13,130 nucleotides of DNA from Saccoglossus kowalevskii. Its lineage: Eukaryota; Hemichordata; Enteropneusta; Harrimaniidae. The notes beneath the pieces are model-generated. The model saw nothing but the letters and a program-made list of their open reading frames with translations. It was not told the DNA's origin and did no database searches. Below, one piece after another: positions 1 to 8,252 of the stretch. A program made the translations under genes and the position numbers. The stretch lies in assembly GCF_000003605.2 (NCBI RefSeq), contig NW_003156262.1, positions 1 to 13,130 of the forward strand, given 5' to 3'. Every line of letters starts with the position of its first letter. Within the stretch, counting starts at the first letter, position 1.

Positions 1-119
1 CACGCAGAAAATAAACACATGTACTTACTGACAAATTCACCGCCCAGGTATGGCGAGTTGAACAAACGGTGTACATACGTACTAGTCTCTCACCACAGCA
101 AGAATGTTAATATTAAATT
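1..119. other. edge segment with a possible minus-strand exon end
   Basis: On the minus strand there is a good splice donor (TCA|GTAAGT, GT near 28-27). The bases before it stay open in one frame for about 17 codons and read ...FNSPYLGGEFV. An AG suitable as acceptor occurs just upstream (CTAG near 81). This could be a small internal exon of a gene running in from the right, but I do not recognise the peptide, the stretch is short, and it sits beside a U6 relic and repeats. Treat it as a weak hint only. Confidence 0.15.
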
Positions 120-155
120 GTGCTTTTAAATTGGCATTGCGCCCCAGATGAGATT

Positions 156-212
156 GTGTTTGCTTCGGCAGCACATATACTAAAATGGCCCCTGCGCAAA
201 AATGGCATGCAA
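156..212 (+). ncRNA. U6 spliceosomal snRNA copy with internal deletion (pseudogene)
   Basis: The first 31 bases follow the 5' end of U6 snRNA almost exactly (GCTTCGGCAGCACATATAC, then TAAAAT). The sequence then jumps directly to GGCCCCTGCGCAA, which belongs about 26 nt further on in normal U6. The missing block holds the ACAGAGA box, which pairs with the 5' splice site, and the bases just after it, so this RNA could not work in splicing. After GCATGCAA the match to U6 fades and there is no T-run terminator. A TTTTAAA at 124-130, 26-32 bases upstream, sits where a Pol III TATA box would be, but may be chance in AT-rich DNA. I read it as a truncated U6 pseudogene, possibly retrotransposed. Confidence 0.85.
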
Positions 213-237
213 TCTTCCCGCCTGCAAGAACGAAAAG

Positions 238-345
238 CCTTAAAAACCCACTGCTTTGCCGAGAGTTGCGCCCTACAGGTGCCTGGAAACAAAAGAAATA
301 CCTTAAGAATCCACTGTTTCACCGTCAGTGTCGCCCTGTAGTGCA
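238..345. repeat. diverged 63-bp tandem duplication
   Basis: The block starting CCTTAAAAACCCACTG at 238 recurs at 301 as CCTTAAGAATCCACTG. Both continue into related GCGCCCTACAG / TCGCCCTGTAG stretches exactly 63 bases apart. Homology covers about 44 of the 63 bases and fades towards the unit end. A third, weaker relative (TTGCGCCCCAG) lies at 138-147, before the U6 relic. One frame through the region gives a repeated LKNPL..R...RP peptide, which I take as a by-product of the duplication and not as coding. Confidence 0.6.
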
Positions 346-430
346 TACAATTGTGTGTAGGATCCAATCAAATTTGATATTTGGGTGTCATATCGAAAAA
401 TATATTTGTAAATTTTGGAAAATAAGAAAT

Positions 431-535
431 AAAGGCAATGGATGCGGCCAACAACCAAGGATTCGATCCATAACATCACGTTGCATCCTTTAAGAAAGGC
501 TGTTTGCCTTTTTTTCTTATTTCACACTTTATTTA
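431..535 (+). repeat. short structured repeat, copy 1 (uninterrupted)
   Basis: About 105 bp beginning AAAGGCAATGGATGCGG and ending CACACTTTATTTA, found again at 2265-2307 plus 3373-3435. The last 55 bases of the two copies differ at one position; the first 43 differ at several. Inverted repeats are built in: AAAGGCAA at the start pairs with TTGCCTTT near the end, GGATGC with GCATCC, ATGGAT with ATCCAT, and a local hairpin AAAGGC-TGTTT-GCCTTT is followed by a T-run. There is a loose tRNA-like B-box (GATTCGATCC). It may be a SINE- or MITE-like element or a small structured RNA. No clear target duplication is visible. This copy serves as the empty site for the insertion at 2308. Confidence 0.7.
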
Positions 536-720
536 CACTTTAAAGCTGTTTAGGTGTTTACATTTCTTTGTTATATGTCCCTTTCTCCATCCATAAACAG
601 ACCATATTACGCGACTATCTAGTTCAATGGCGTACATATACTGTAATGATACAGTTCACATAAGCATTGTGCACTTGTATATTAAAGTTGTCTTGCATCA
701 ATGATTCTGAAAGATTTTGA
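536..720. other. intergenic, nothing recognised
   Basis: AT-rich sequence between the short structured repeat and the 3' end of the minus-strand F-box/LRR remnant. I see no ORF, RNA gene or repeat here beyond simple T-rich runs. Confidence 0.6.
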
Positions 721-1251
721 TTAAAAAACTACAATAATCGAGCAATCTAAAGTGGTCAATTTTGATGTATATATAATTAGCTCAGACAATGTTTCTGGTG
801 AAATGGCAGTAAAATTTCGATATAACTTTTCAATATTACGACAGTTTCTAATCACTTTAAAATCGTCATAAATAAGATTTGTGCATTCTGATAGTACAAG
901 AATATTAAGTTTTGTTAAACTAGAAATAAAACATATTGTTGACATAGGACAGCCAGTCAAATCTAAAAATGTTATATTTGTGGTAGTCAGTAGTGATGTA
1001 GTGAGAAGTAGGTCAATCTTGTAGACATCTCCATCAATCACAGCGTCTGGGTGCAAAATTGTTGAAATCTTCTTGCAAGTGTTAAGATACGTGTTAGGTC
1101 GGACACTCCAACTTCAATTTGGTGTTCAAACTCAAACCGTCTCCATAGCACACCATTGTTTTCTATGACACGATGTAAAATAGTGCTTGTTCTGTTCACA
1201 TTGCCTAAAAGTTCATGCAGTGGAATATACTGCAGAATTTTAACAAGTCTT
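721..1251 (-). pseudogene. F-box / leucine-rich-repeat protein fragment, frameshifted
   Basis: Two adjoining minus-strand frames make one protein. The first (about 1251-1058) reads LVKILQYIPLHELLGNVNR and then NNGVLWRRFEFE, the spacing and LW ending of an F-box, which binds Skp1 in SCF ubiquitin ligases. The second (1056-721) has leucine-rich repeats of the cysteine-containing F-box type: ITFLDLTGCP, LNILVLSECTNL, LTTLDCS. They join in sense if one T is added to the four-T run at 1058-1055, giving QQF then LHPDAVIDGD. The protein ends at the TAA at 723-721 after about three repeats, short for the family. A pyrimidine-rich acceptor (CTCTTTCCAG, AG at 1253-1252) may start the exon, and a donor (CACG|GTAAGT, GT at 1350) may end an upstream exon, but the phases do not obviously agree. 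It is a recent pseudogene, or a real exon with a sequence error. Confidence 0.65.
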
Positions 1252-2264
1252 CTGGAAAGAGTGAAAGATTCATTGTTCAGACAGAAATCGAAATAGAAAG
1301 TGACATTAATATAAGCAAAGCAAAGAAAGGAAAACGTAAATATAACTTACCGTGAAATATAAGTAACAGATCACAAACATATTGAAAATTTACCTTGAAA
1401 ATAGTGACGATCTAATCAGAAAATTCACAGAGAAAGACTGTTCTGACTGGTTGATTGGCGTCTGCTGGCTGAGAAGGGTGACTAATCAGGACTATAGCTT
1501 GATGGTAAATCAATGTGTAAAATAGATCAGTACGCTTGTGAGGTTCAGTGCAAGTGAACTAAGTAATATATAGAAAACAGCAGCTGAGTTTGACACTTAT
1601 TTACCTATTCAAATCAATTCAAAGGAAGCTTGTGATTGGCTGAGGCTGCCAAGCTTACAATGATCTTTAACAAGATAGATTCTGATTGACCTTAAAGGGT
1701 GTCAGTAGCTTATCTCCATTAATTTGAAAGATGGACATTACTGATAATCATTAATTAAAACATGGCATATATTCCGGGATATTTACAGATGAAACGTTGG
1801 TAAATTTGCCTACCACGAGATATAAAAAACAAAACTAACATTATGTAAAGCTGCATGAGTAAAGTCTAGGGTAGCCTGAGCTTTTTTTGTTTGAATGTAA
1901 GCTCCACACCTATTACATTACTACCAAACATAAACAAACTTGTGTGGAAGGTGGTAACTATTTATTGCTACATCAGTAATTTTCATTTTACACATGACTC
2001 TTTGTGGATTTTCTGCAAGCAACGTTCAACATAACCATAGTGATAGTCAAGTTGGGTTCAACTGACTTTTTAAAATCATAAAACATTTACACATATTTTA
2101 TACAATATGATTTTTTTCACGGAACGTAAACAGCAATAGCTGGAAAATAATGAACACAAATGAAAGGATTGATGTGTAATTTTTTATGAAATTCACTGTA
2201 ACGATGTGCTACAACCTCATTATATTTTTATTTACAGAAAATTTGGTTCTAAACTTTATTATTT
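1252..2264. other. noncoding stretch
   Basis: About 1 kb of AT-rich sequence with no ORF of note on either strand. Apart from the CCAAT boxes and a candidate minus-strand donor at 1350 I see only a pair of AAGCTT sites flanking the second CCAAT box and short homopolymer runs. No RNA gene or transposon was recognised. Confidence 0.5.
1454..1639 (-). promoter_or_regulatory. two CCAAT-type boxes upstream of the F-box fragment
   Basis: On the minus strand, GACGCCAATCAACC (ATTGG at 1454-1458 on plus) and CAGCCAATCACAAGC (ATTGG at 1635-1639 on plus) match the extended CCAAT box bound by NF-Y. They lie about 100 and 285 bases upstream of the candidate first-exon donor of the F-box remnant and in the same orientation as it. 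No TATA box or initiator is obvious. Isolated CCAAT matches are common, so this is suggestive only. Confidence 0.3.
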
Positions 2265-2307
2265 AAAGGCAATGGATGCGGTCAACATAACATTCGATCC
2301 ATAACAT
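2265..2307 (+). repeat. short structured repeat, copy 2, left part
   Basis: Matches the first 43 bases of the copy at 431: AAAGGCAATGGATGCGG, a variable patch, then CATTCGATCCATAACAT. It stops abruptly where the 1065-bp insertion begins, and the remainder of the repeat resumes at 3373. Confidence 0.75.
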
Positions 2308-3372
2308 TGTGACAAATTGTCACTAATTATAAGGTGTTATGTGCTATTGTCTAGTTATTTGTGTATGTAGGTTATAGTACTGTAAAAGTAACTTAATTGA
2401 ATAAACTCATCACATAATATAATATAATTAATGGTGCCGAGTCTGTTGCTTAGTAACTAGTGTACAGCTGTACATGGATCAGGTCATAGTTTAATTTGCA
2501 GTGTGCTGGTATATGCGAGTGTGAATTGGAAGTTAATGGTATGCACGTACAGGTGGGTGTATGGAAGTTTACTAGAGTAGGCTGGAGTGATGAATGGGAC
2601 TGCTTTTTTGATGCAAAGCAGGTCAGTGTGCTTGGTGGTGACTTCGCTGTTTTAGGTCAGCCAACTATATAGAGTAGAGGTCCGCTAAATTGCAGCTTGG
2701 GGATATTTCTGAGACTGACTTGGAGTTTCCACCACTTGGTGAGGGAGATGGACAAGACGCCAGCAAATAGAAACTGTAAGTTGAGAGTTCAGTGTAATCG
2801 TTTCTTAGTAGTTCATTCAACTGTATGGTGAACGGTAGCCTGTTTGAATACATCCATAAATTGTTACTTCAGTTGTGTTTGAAACGGCAGGTATTATGGA
2901 ATGCAGTTGTCTCTTTTCCAGATGACCTGTGAGTGATGAGCTGTCGTAACGCATAGCTCATAGAGGCCAGTCTGAGTGGAAGACCTTGTAGTGGAATTTG
3001 GGATTATTAGGAGTGAAACAATAGTGTTTAGAAAGTGAATGTTTGAACTTACCGGACATTAGGACAGTCTGAACTTGTTATTGTGTGACGTGTTCATTAG
3101 GTCTAACCGGTTGTATTATCAACTTATAATGCTATTTCTTAATTTACTGCTTGTACTTATAACGTGTATGCTTCACGCATTATTATTATTTTGTGAGCGT
3201 GTAGTCTAGTTTGTCTTATAATTGTATGACGTTTTATGGATTGTGACATGTATTAATGTAACTAGTAATATTTCCCTTAGCCTGATAAAGCATATTAATT
3301 CTGTACCGCACACTGGTGTGATTTCTGCTTGTTATTTATATTGCATGTGCGGCTTGCCAGAAAATTCTGACA
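2308..3372. mobile_element. 1065-bp insertion with TG...CA ends, probable solo LTR
   Basis: The short repeat is interrupted here and resumes at 3373. The insertion starts TGTGACAAATTG and ends ATTCTGACA, so its tips are TGT...ACA as in retroviral-type LTRs. Its flanks ACAT (2304-2307) and AAAT (3373-3376) look like a 4-bp target duplication with one change; the uninterrupted copy has ACAT there. Inside are AATAAA (about 2399-2404), a primer-binding-site-like TGGTGCCGAGTCTG at 2432-2445 and a perfect 14-bp palindrome at 2461-2474. The PBS-like motif would suggest a 122-bp LTR followed by a short internal region, but I find no matching second LTR at the right end, so a solo LTR or an LTR-less derivative is more likely. 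No protein domain is visible; direction is uncertain. Confidence 0.6.
2461..2474. repeat. perfect 14-bp palindrome
   Basis: TGTACAGCTGTACA reads identically on both strands. It lies inside the probable LTR insertion, 16 bases after the PBS-like motif. It could be a protein-binding site or chance. Confidence 0.8.
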
Positions 3373-3435
3373 AAATCATGTTGCATCCTTTAAGAAAGGC
3401 TGTTTGCCTTTTTTTCTTACTTCACACTTTATTTA
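3373..3435 (+). repeat. short structured repeat, copy 2, right part
   Basis: Continues the repeat after the insertion: ATCATGTTGCATCC, the AAAGGC-TGTTT-GCCTTT hairpin, the T-run, and CACACTTTATTTA. From GTTGCATCC onward it differs from 480-534 at one base only (C for T in TTACTTC). An A-run follows. Confidence 0.75.
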
Positions 3436-3483
3436 AAAAAAATACATTTTTACGCCACTAGATTATTAATACATAGTTTACAT

Positions 3484-3508
3484 ACTAATAATAATAATAA
3501 TAATAGTT
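3484..3508 (-). repeat. TTA microsatellite, LINE 3' tail
   Basis: About seven ATA/TAA units on the plus strand (TTA on the minus) directly after the AATAAA and end of the LINE 3' UTR. CR1-, L2- and Jockey-related LINEs often end in such short tandem repeats instead of poly-A, which marks the 3' end of this insertion. Confidence 0.85.
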
Positions 3509-3565
3509 TATTATGCAACTGTAATCTGCTGTGGGTACAAAGTAAAAATAGTGTAAAAGTTCTAA

Positions 3566-4349
3566 TCAGAAAGCTAATAAAAATACAGTAAATAAAGTAA
3601 AGGTAAAGGTTCTCCCTACCCAGGGGTTTACACAGGCGGTGCTTTGTATATGGTATTTTTAAGATATAGAGACAGAGCAATGTTATTTTCCATAATTTTT
3701 AAGAATATTATGTCTTTGTTCTTTTCACTTGAGGTAATTTCGCAGTTTTTTAGGAGGATTTTTCTTTTATTTTCAAAATGTGAGCAGCTCAAAAGAAAAT
3801 GTTTTTCATCTTCAATAACGCCTTGATCAGATTTTTTACAGACTCTTTCTGCTGCTGGTAGTTTTGGTCCCTCCCCCCCAGTTCAATTTCCAAAATGTGA
3901 TCACTAAGCCTGAATTTTGATAACATTCCACGTAAGCTAAAATTATTTATTTCATTTAGATAATTTTCAAGTTCATAGTTTATTTTAAATTGTTTATATG
4001 TCCTAAGTGTATTGCCTTCATTTTTGTCTCTACTACTAGTGGACGAGTTTAGCTGCTCCTTCCAAGACTGATTGTATTGGTCCCTTAATTTCACTTTCAT
4101 GATGTTTGATAACTGGCTAATATTATTTACATTGTGCTGTTCGTTTGCTTCCTGCAGTTCCTTGTGAACAATAATATTTTCAATATGTTTTATCCACTTT
4201 GATTTAATTGTTTGTTTTCATTTAATGCAAATTCAGACTATTATTGTCAGAAAACATGCTAAGTCTATACCAATATTTAATTTTTGCTAGAGTTATTTTT
4301 ATTCTAATTGGAAATCATTCTAACGCTGCTCCTACACCAATAGTTGGTG
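3566..4349 (-). pseudogene. LINE C-terminal domain
   Basis: Continues after a frameshift as TPTIGVGAALE, FPIRIKITLAKIKYWYRL and, in the frame 4100-3789, YNQSWKEQLN, LRTYKQFKINYELENYL and LRGMLSKFRLSDHILEIELG. A further shift leads to ERVCKKS, then EDEKHFLLSCSHF, the degenerate Cys/His segment common at the end of such LINE proteins, and NPWVGRTFTFTL up to a TGA at 3568-3566. Its role in the family is poorly known, probably RNA binding. Confidence 0.8.
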
Positions 4350-5994
4350 TCAGTTAAAGCGGTAAAACTGACTACCCACTTGCTCTAACATATTGTTGTC
4401 ATGAGGTATTCCGTCAGCCCGAATTTCAGCACCGTACATTATGATTGGTGTTAGTAACTGGTCAAACAGTTTCAAGCATAATGAAGTTGACATCATTTTA
4501 TGATTCAGTATTGAATGTCGGACACTAAATAACACCTTCATTGCTTTATTCTTTAACATTGATTGTGCTAATTTAAACTTCCCGTTAGGTGTAATCATTA
4601 TACCCACGTAGCAAAATTCTGTTACTGCTGTTATGTTTTTGTCATCTAGCGTGAATTTAAGATTTTTTATTATTCTGTTACCAGTGTTGAAAGCCATTAC
4701 TTTTGTTTTATTTATGTTTACAACAAGATTCCATTGGTTACAGTAATTTGATAATTTGTTCAAATAATTGTGTAACCCATCTTGAGGTTCTGACAACAAT
4801 ACAAGGTCATCTGCATACAAGATTGAGTTTAGTGGTATGTCGCCAATAAAAACAGGTTTAACAGTGTTTCCCCAAAGATCTCTGGTAAGTCATTTAGAAA
4901 TATATTAAACAGAGTCGGTGACAGATTGCAGACCTGTTTAACTCCGCATGTGGATGAAAACCCCTCAGTTATTCCTTCTGGCAACTTTACTTTATATTGT
5001 GTATCTTTGTACATTGACTTGATAATATCATAGAAATTACCATTTATACCTAAATTTTGTAATTTTAGAAATAGTGCATCTCGCCAAACAAGGTCAAATG
5101 CTTTTCTGTCGACGAAACAACTGTACAAGCGTTTTGGATTGTTTTCTACATTCTGACTGTAAAGTGACTTATCAATTGCCGTTTTTAATAGAAAGATAGC
5201 ATCAGTTGTTTTGCTTCCGGAAACCAAACTGCACTTGGGTTAGTAAATTATTACTTTCTAAATAAGAAATCAGTCTTTCATTCATTACACTTGTTAACAA
5301 TTTTGACAGACAGCTTGACAGTGCAACAGCTCTGTAATTATTTGGGTCATTTTTATCACCTTTTTATGTAATGGTATAAACATTGTTGATTTCCATTTTT
5401 CCGGAAATTTCCCAGTTTTCATGATGTGATTAAATAATTGTAAGATACATTGAGTAAGTAATTCATTGTTTGTTTTTAACATTTCATTTGTTATGCCGTC
5501 TTCTCCAGCAGATTTGTTGTTCTTTAACTTTTTTGTTGCACACATTATTTCCTTTTTTGTAATGTTTGCATTTAGAATTGTGTTAAATTCTTTCAAATTC
5601 TCCTTTTCTATCAAAGCTTGCTGAATTTGTTTATTTTTAGTACCATTGTTTGTATTATATAGTTGACTGAAATGATTTTTATAATTGAGCTGGAGTTGTT
5701 GTTTGCTGGACAACACAACTGATTTAGAATTGACCAATACTCATTTTGGTTTGCATTGCCCATTTTTTCAAGTCCATTTATCATTGAGTTTTTAAAATAT
5801 TTTTTCTTTGTTCTAATTATTTTTGTATAATGTTTTGTCATTGCATGGTAGTTTTGTTTGACAATTGGATTGTTCGGTTGTTGTGATAAAATCCTTGAGT
5901 TCTTCTTTATTTTTTTATTTTTATTTTTCTTTATTTTTTTCAAGCAACTATCAGCTGTATTGATCATCAAACTGTTTTGCTGATTCATTAACAT
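4350..5994 (-). pseudogene. LINE reverse transcriptase domain
   Basis: RNA-templated DNA synthesis domain spread over four frames. Linker: YFKNSMINGLEKMG and EYWSILN. Early RT block: NNKSAGEDGITNEMLK (about 5521-5474) and FPEKWKSTMFIPLHKK. After a one-base shift the next block reads DKNDPNNYRAVALSSCLSKLL and then VQFGFRKQN. Motif A is CFVDRKAFD (about 5119-5093), lacking the residue normally between D and R/K. Motif B is GVKQVCNLSPTLFN (about 4945-4904), with V where the family has G. Motif C is YADD (4817-4806), intact. Thumb: LLTPIIMYGAEI. Together with the frameshifts, these changes mean the enzyme is dead. Confidence 0.9.
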
Positions 5995-6403
5995 CCAAAT
6001 CTTTTATATTGTAATTAAGGTAACTATGGAGTTGTTTTACAGTGTCAAGATTACTTAATGTCTCTCCATATTTAATTGCAGAATCATCTTCCCATATGTA
6101 CTTGGAGGGAAGGGAATACAATTGCTCTTTCATGTGCATATCTATTTTACAATTAATTGAAAATGATAATTCTATTGGGCAGTGATCAGACAAATAATTT
6201 AAATCACTGACCTTAAAGTATTGAATGTATTTGTAACTTGATTTTGTGCATATACAATAATCAATTGTGCTAGTACCAGCTGGGTGGTGGCTAGTGAAAT
6301 TTTCTAACAGGTCACCAAGTGTTCCAGTCTGGATATGATTTAGAATTTCGAAATGTAGCTCTGTATTTAAAATATTTTTATGCGGCTGCAGAAGAAGTTA
6401 AAC
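5951..6403 (-). pseudogene. LINE endonuclease domain, C-terminal part
   Basis: The frame runs HKNILNTELHFEILN, through TSTIDYCIC (the ID-Y motif of apurinic-type endonucleases), to LSDHCPIELSFSI, the terminal SDH catalytic motif whose histidine and aspartate act in nicking the target DNA. The N-terminal half, with the Asn, Glu and first Asp/His catalytic residues, is absent. The frame ends near 5951; sense passes to another frame around 5970, where a basic KIKKNKNKKIKKN linker begins. Confidence 0.85.
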
Positions 6404-6503
6404 TTGACAAGAACTGACTAAAATCATCAATCAACCATGTTGACAAAAAACTGACAGAGTGGGAGATTCCAAGTACGATAACACAAATGCATATAACAAT
6501 GAA
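6404..6503 (-). other. probable 3' UTR remnant between gene end and LINE
   Basis: About 100 bases between the TAA of the DUF6729-like gene and the first recognisable LINE codon. No ORF is seen. It may be the gene's 3' UTR cut by the LINE insertion, or unrecognised LINE sequence. Confidence 0.4.
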
Positions 6504-7085
6504 TTACACATTCAGTACATTAACCTTGTCAAAATAAGTAGTTTGTACAGATGATGTATAGAAATCATGTACTCCCCTTTTTAGGATTTTTGCTTTTCTC
6601 TCCTCTAACAAGGCATCTTTGCTTGCAAATAATTTTCCTTCAAATGAAGGACAAAACGTGTCTAATCCTTTTATACCTACATGCCTACTGTGTCCAATGT
6701 CTTTTGTTTTAGGAAGTTTACAATGTTTGCAAATGTTGAAAGTGGCTGTCCTCCCGTACTTCCGCCTTCTAGTTTCTGTTTGTGTTTTTGTTTCTTCTTG
6801 TTGTACTGTGTTGTTCGTGGTACCGAGATGGCCATTGGACTGTTGTATACTGGTGGCTGGTTAGTGGGGACAGTTGTTGCGGTGGAAGCTGGTTTGATAG
6901 GCTGTCGGGAAACACTTTGTGATACTTGAATTTATGTGGAGTTTGAGCTGGATAAGTAGGCAGGCAAGGCAAAAGTAATTTTGCTAGAGGCAGTGACTGT
7001 GTTGCTTTCCATGGCAGCTTGTCCAGGCATGCGCAGAGCCTGTGTCAAAATTCGTCTCTCCATACTTTTCTGTCTGGCATTCCAC
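6504..7085 (-). pseudogene. last exon: Pro/Thr-rich linker and Cys-rich tail
   Basis: Starts after TTGTCTTTCAAG with WNARQKSMERRILTQALRMP, continues into a low-complexity Pro/Thr/Gln linker broken by at least one frameshift, then RRRKYGRTATFNICKHCKLP, KTKDIGHSRHVGIKGLDTFC and a charged helix DALLEERKAKILKRGVHDFY to a TAA at 6506-6504. The CxxC...H...C pattern with PKTKxxGHS is the C-terminal zinc-finger-like signature I recall from this family. The last 85 codons are open, so the gene's end is better kept than its middle. Confidence 0.75.
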
Positions 7086-7176
7086 CTTGAAAGACAAAAT
7101 TAATGCCGGAGGAGAAAAATGAGACAAATTGTAATTTTGTGTATTTATGTATGTTAGTGGTAGTTTGAAAACTCAC

Positions 7177-7422
7177 CATGTGAAAATCGTGGTCTGATTG
7201 ATCTCACAGAGCTGTATGATTTTGGCCATCAGACGGTCATACATTGTCACCAGATTTCGTATGTGGTGGTGCCTGTCAAGGATCACATTCCACCTTGAAA
7301 CGGTTCTTTCTGCAGTTTTTCGTGGTGATGGATAGAACGACTACAACTTCACACACAGAGGTTCAACGAGTGGACTGGCATCTACGGATGTCGCAGGTCT
7401 AGAATTGCCCCCAAACATTGTT
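7177..7422 (-). pseudogene. exon: RWNVIL..NQTTIFTW block
   Basis: Starts after ATTTTATTTTAG; reads QCLGA, shifts one base, then SRPATSVDASPLVEPLCVKL, an in-frame TAG at 7343-7341, SFYPSPRKTAERTVSRWNVI, LDRHHHIRNLVTMYDRLMAK and IIQLCEINQTTIFTW. Basic, helix-rich in appearance. Donor ACATG|GTGAGT (GT at 7176-7175). Intron before it is 94 bases, the one after 91. Confidence 0.7.
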
Positions 7423-7516
7423 CTAAAATAAAATAAAAAAAAGGTAAAAGTATGCAAGTTGTGTTGTGTTTGCAGCACATAATTTAGAATGAACTTTTAA
7501 TAACATATTTTCTCAC

Positions 7517-8140
7517 CTTCTAAGACCAATTTACCCTGTGTGATGCTTTTTTTTGGAGATTTTTTCTTCTGCATGAATCGCCCTGTGTGTATCGAGATGG
7601 ATATAACACTCTTGACTCTTTTAGAGAGGGTGGTAACTTTTCCCACAGATTTGAAATATGGTCAACTGACATTCACTTAGCACTGGCTCTTTATGAAGTT
7701 CAAACAAAGCTGCGGCAAGTTCTTGAACTTGTCGTCAACCTAAAACTCCACTGGGACAGTAGGTTTTCATTGGATCGTCTTCGTTACAAGATTCAGCAAA
7801 CCCTTCATCATCCAACGGATCATCATTTGGATCATCATTCAGCTCTTCTGGCTGGTCTTCATCAATAGTAAATGACTTCCAATGCTTACCAGTCTGACTA
7901 TATAAATATTCAACACCTATCTTCTCACCAGTGTACATGCCAGGATCCTGATACTTCACATCAAAAGCCTCATCATATACAATCTGGTTGACGCGATTAA
8001 TCTCGTGGCGGAGCCCATTGTTATATGTGTGGAATTTGGAACCTCCACCTTCAATAGCTGCTGATGCTCTGTCTTCATTCCAGCGTACAATGCCCTCATA
8101 AAGGAGATATGCCTGATAGTTGTATCATTTGCTGATGTAC
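7517..8140 (-). pseudogene. exon: YTGEKIGVEYLYSQTG block and acidic tail
   Basis: After the acceptor TTAATTCTCAG it reads TSANDTT, shifts one base, then YQAYLLYEGIVRWNEDRASA, AIEGGGSKFHTYNNGLRHEI, KYQDPGMYTGEKIGVEYLYS and an acidic stretch EELNDDPNDDPLDDEGF. An in-frame TGA at 7737-7735 stands where relatives appear to have Trp; sense resumes as VQELAAALFELHKEPVLSE, then after another shift HISNLWEKLPPSLKESRVLY and, after one more, KKKSPKKSITQGKLVLE. Donor GAAG|GTGAGA (GT at 7516-7515). Three or more frameshifts in one exon show long decay. Confidence 0.75.
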
Positions 8141-8252
8141 CTGAGAATTAAAAATATAATATTTAGAATTTGTATTAAACAATGAAACCTTTTTAAAAAT
8201 ATGGAAACACTGCATTCTATTTTCAACTGAGATTAAAAAAGTACCTCATTAC

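Larger units (their letters stand above)
3484..6403 (-). mobile_element. 5'-truncated LINE (non-LTR retrotransposon)
   Basis: In minus-strand order: the tail of an apurinic-type endonuclease, a basic linker, a reverse transcriptase, a C-terminal domain with a Cys/His motif, a stop codon (3568-3566), an 80-base 3' UTR with AATAAA, and a TTA microsatellite tail. This order, the SDHCP endonuclease motif and the microsatellite tail instead of poly-A point to the Jockey/CR1/L2-like group; I cannot choose the clade without a tree. The 5' end is missing: the endonuclease is recognisable only from after its GDFN block, and an in-frame stop lies just upstream near 6400. At least five frameshifts break the ORF. 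The copy is inactive and lies about 100 bases past the stop codon of the DUF6729-type gene, on the same strand. I found no convincing target-site duplication. Confidence 0.9.

Noticed and set aside
185-493. 102-codon plus-strand ORF with an internally repeated peptide
   Set aside because: It runs through the U6 relic, the 63-bp tandem duplication and the short repeat; the peptide repeat is explained by the DNA duplication.
2678-2770. 30-codon plus-strand frame with FPPLG, reminiscent of gag or ORF1 proteins
   Set aside because: Too short, lacks an ATG and a neighbouring domain; the similarity is one short motif.
3243-3372. Second LTR of the 2308 insertion, as it also begins TGTGACA
   Set aside because: After the first seven bases there is no sustained similarity to 2308-2430, and the ends differ.
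7587-7868. 93-codon plus-strand ORF
   Set aside because: Antisense shadow of a well-supported exon of the DUF6729-like gene, rich in His/Asp from the acidic stretch on the other strand.
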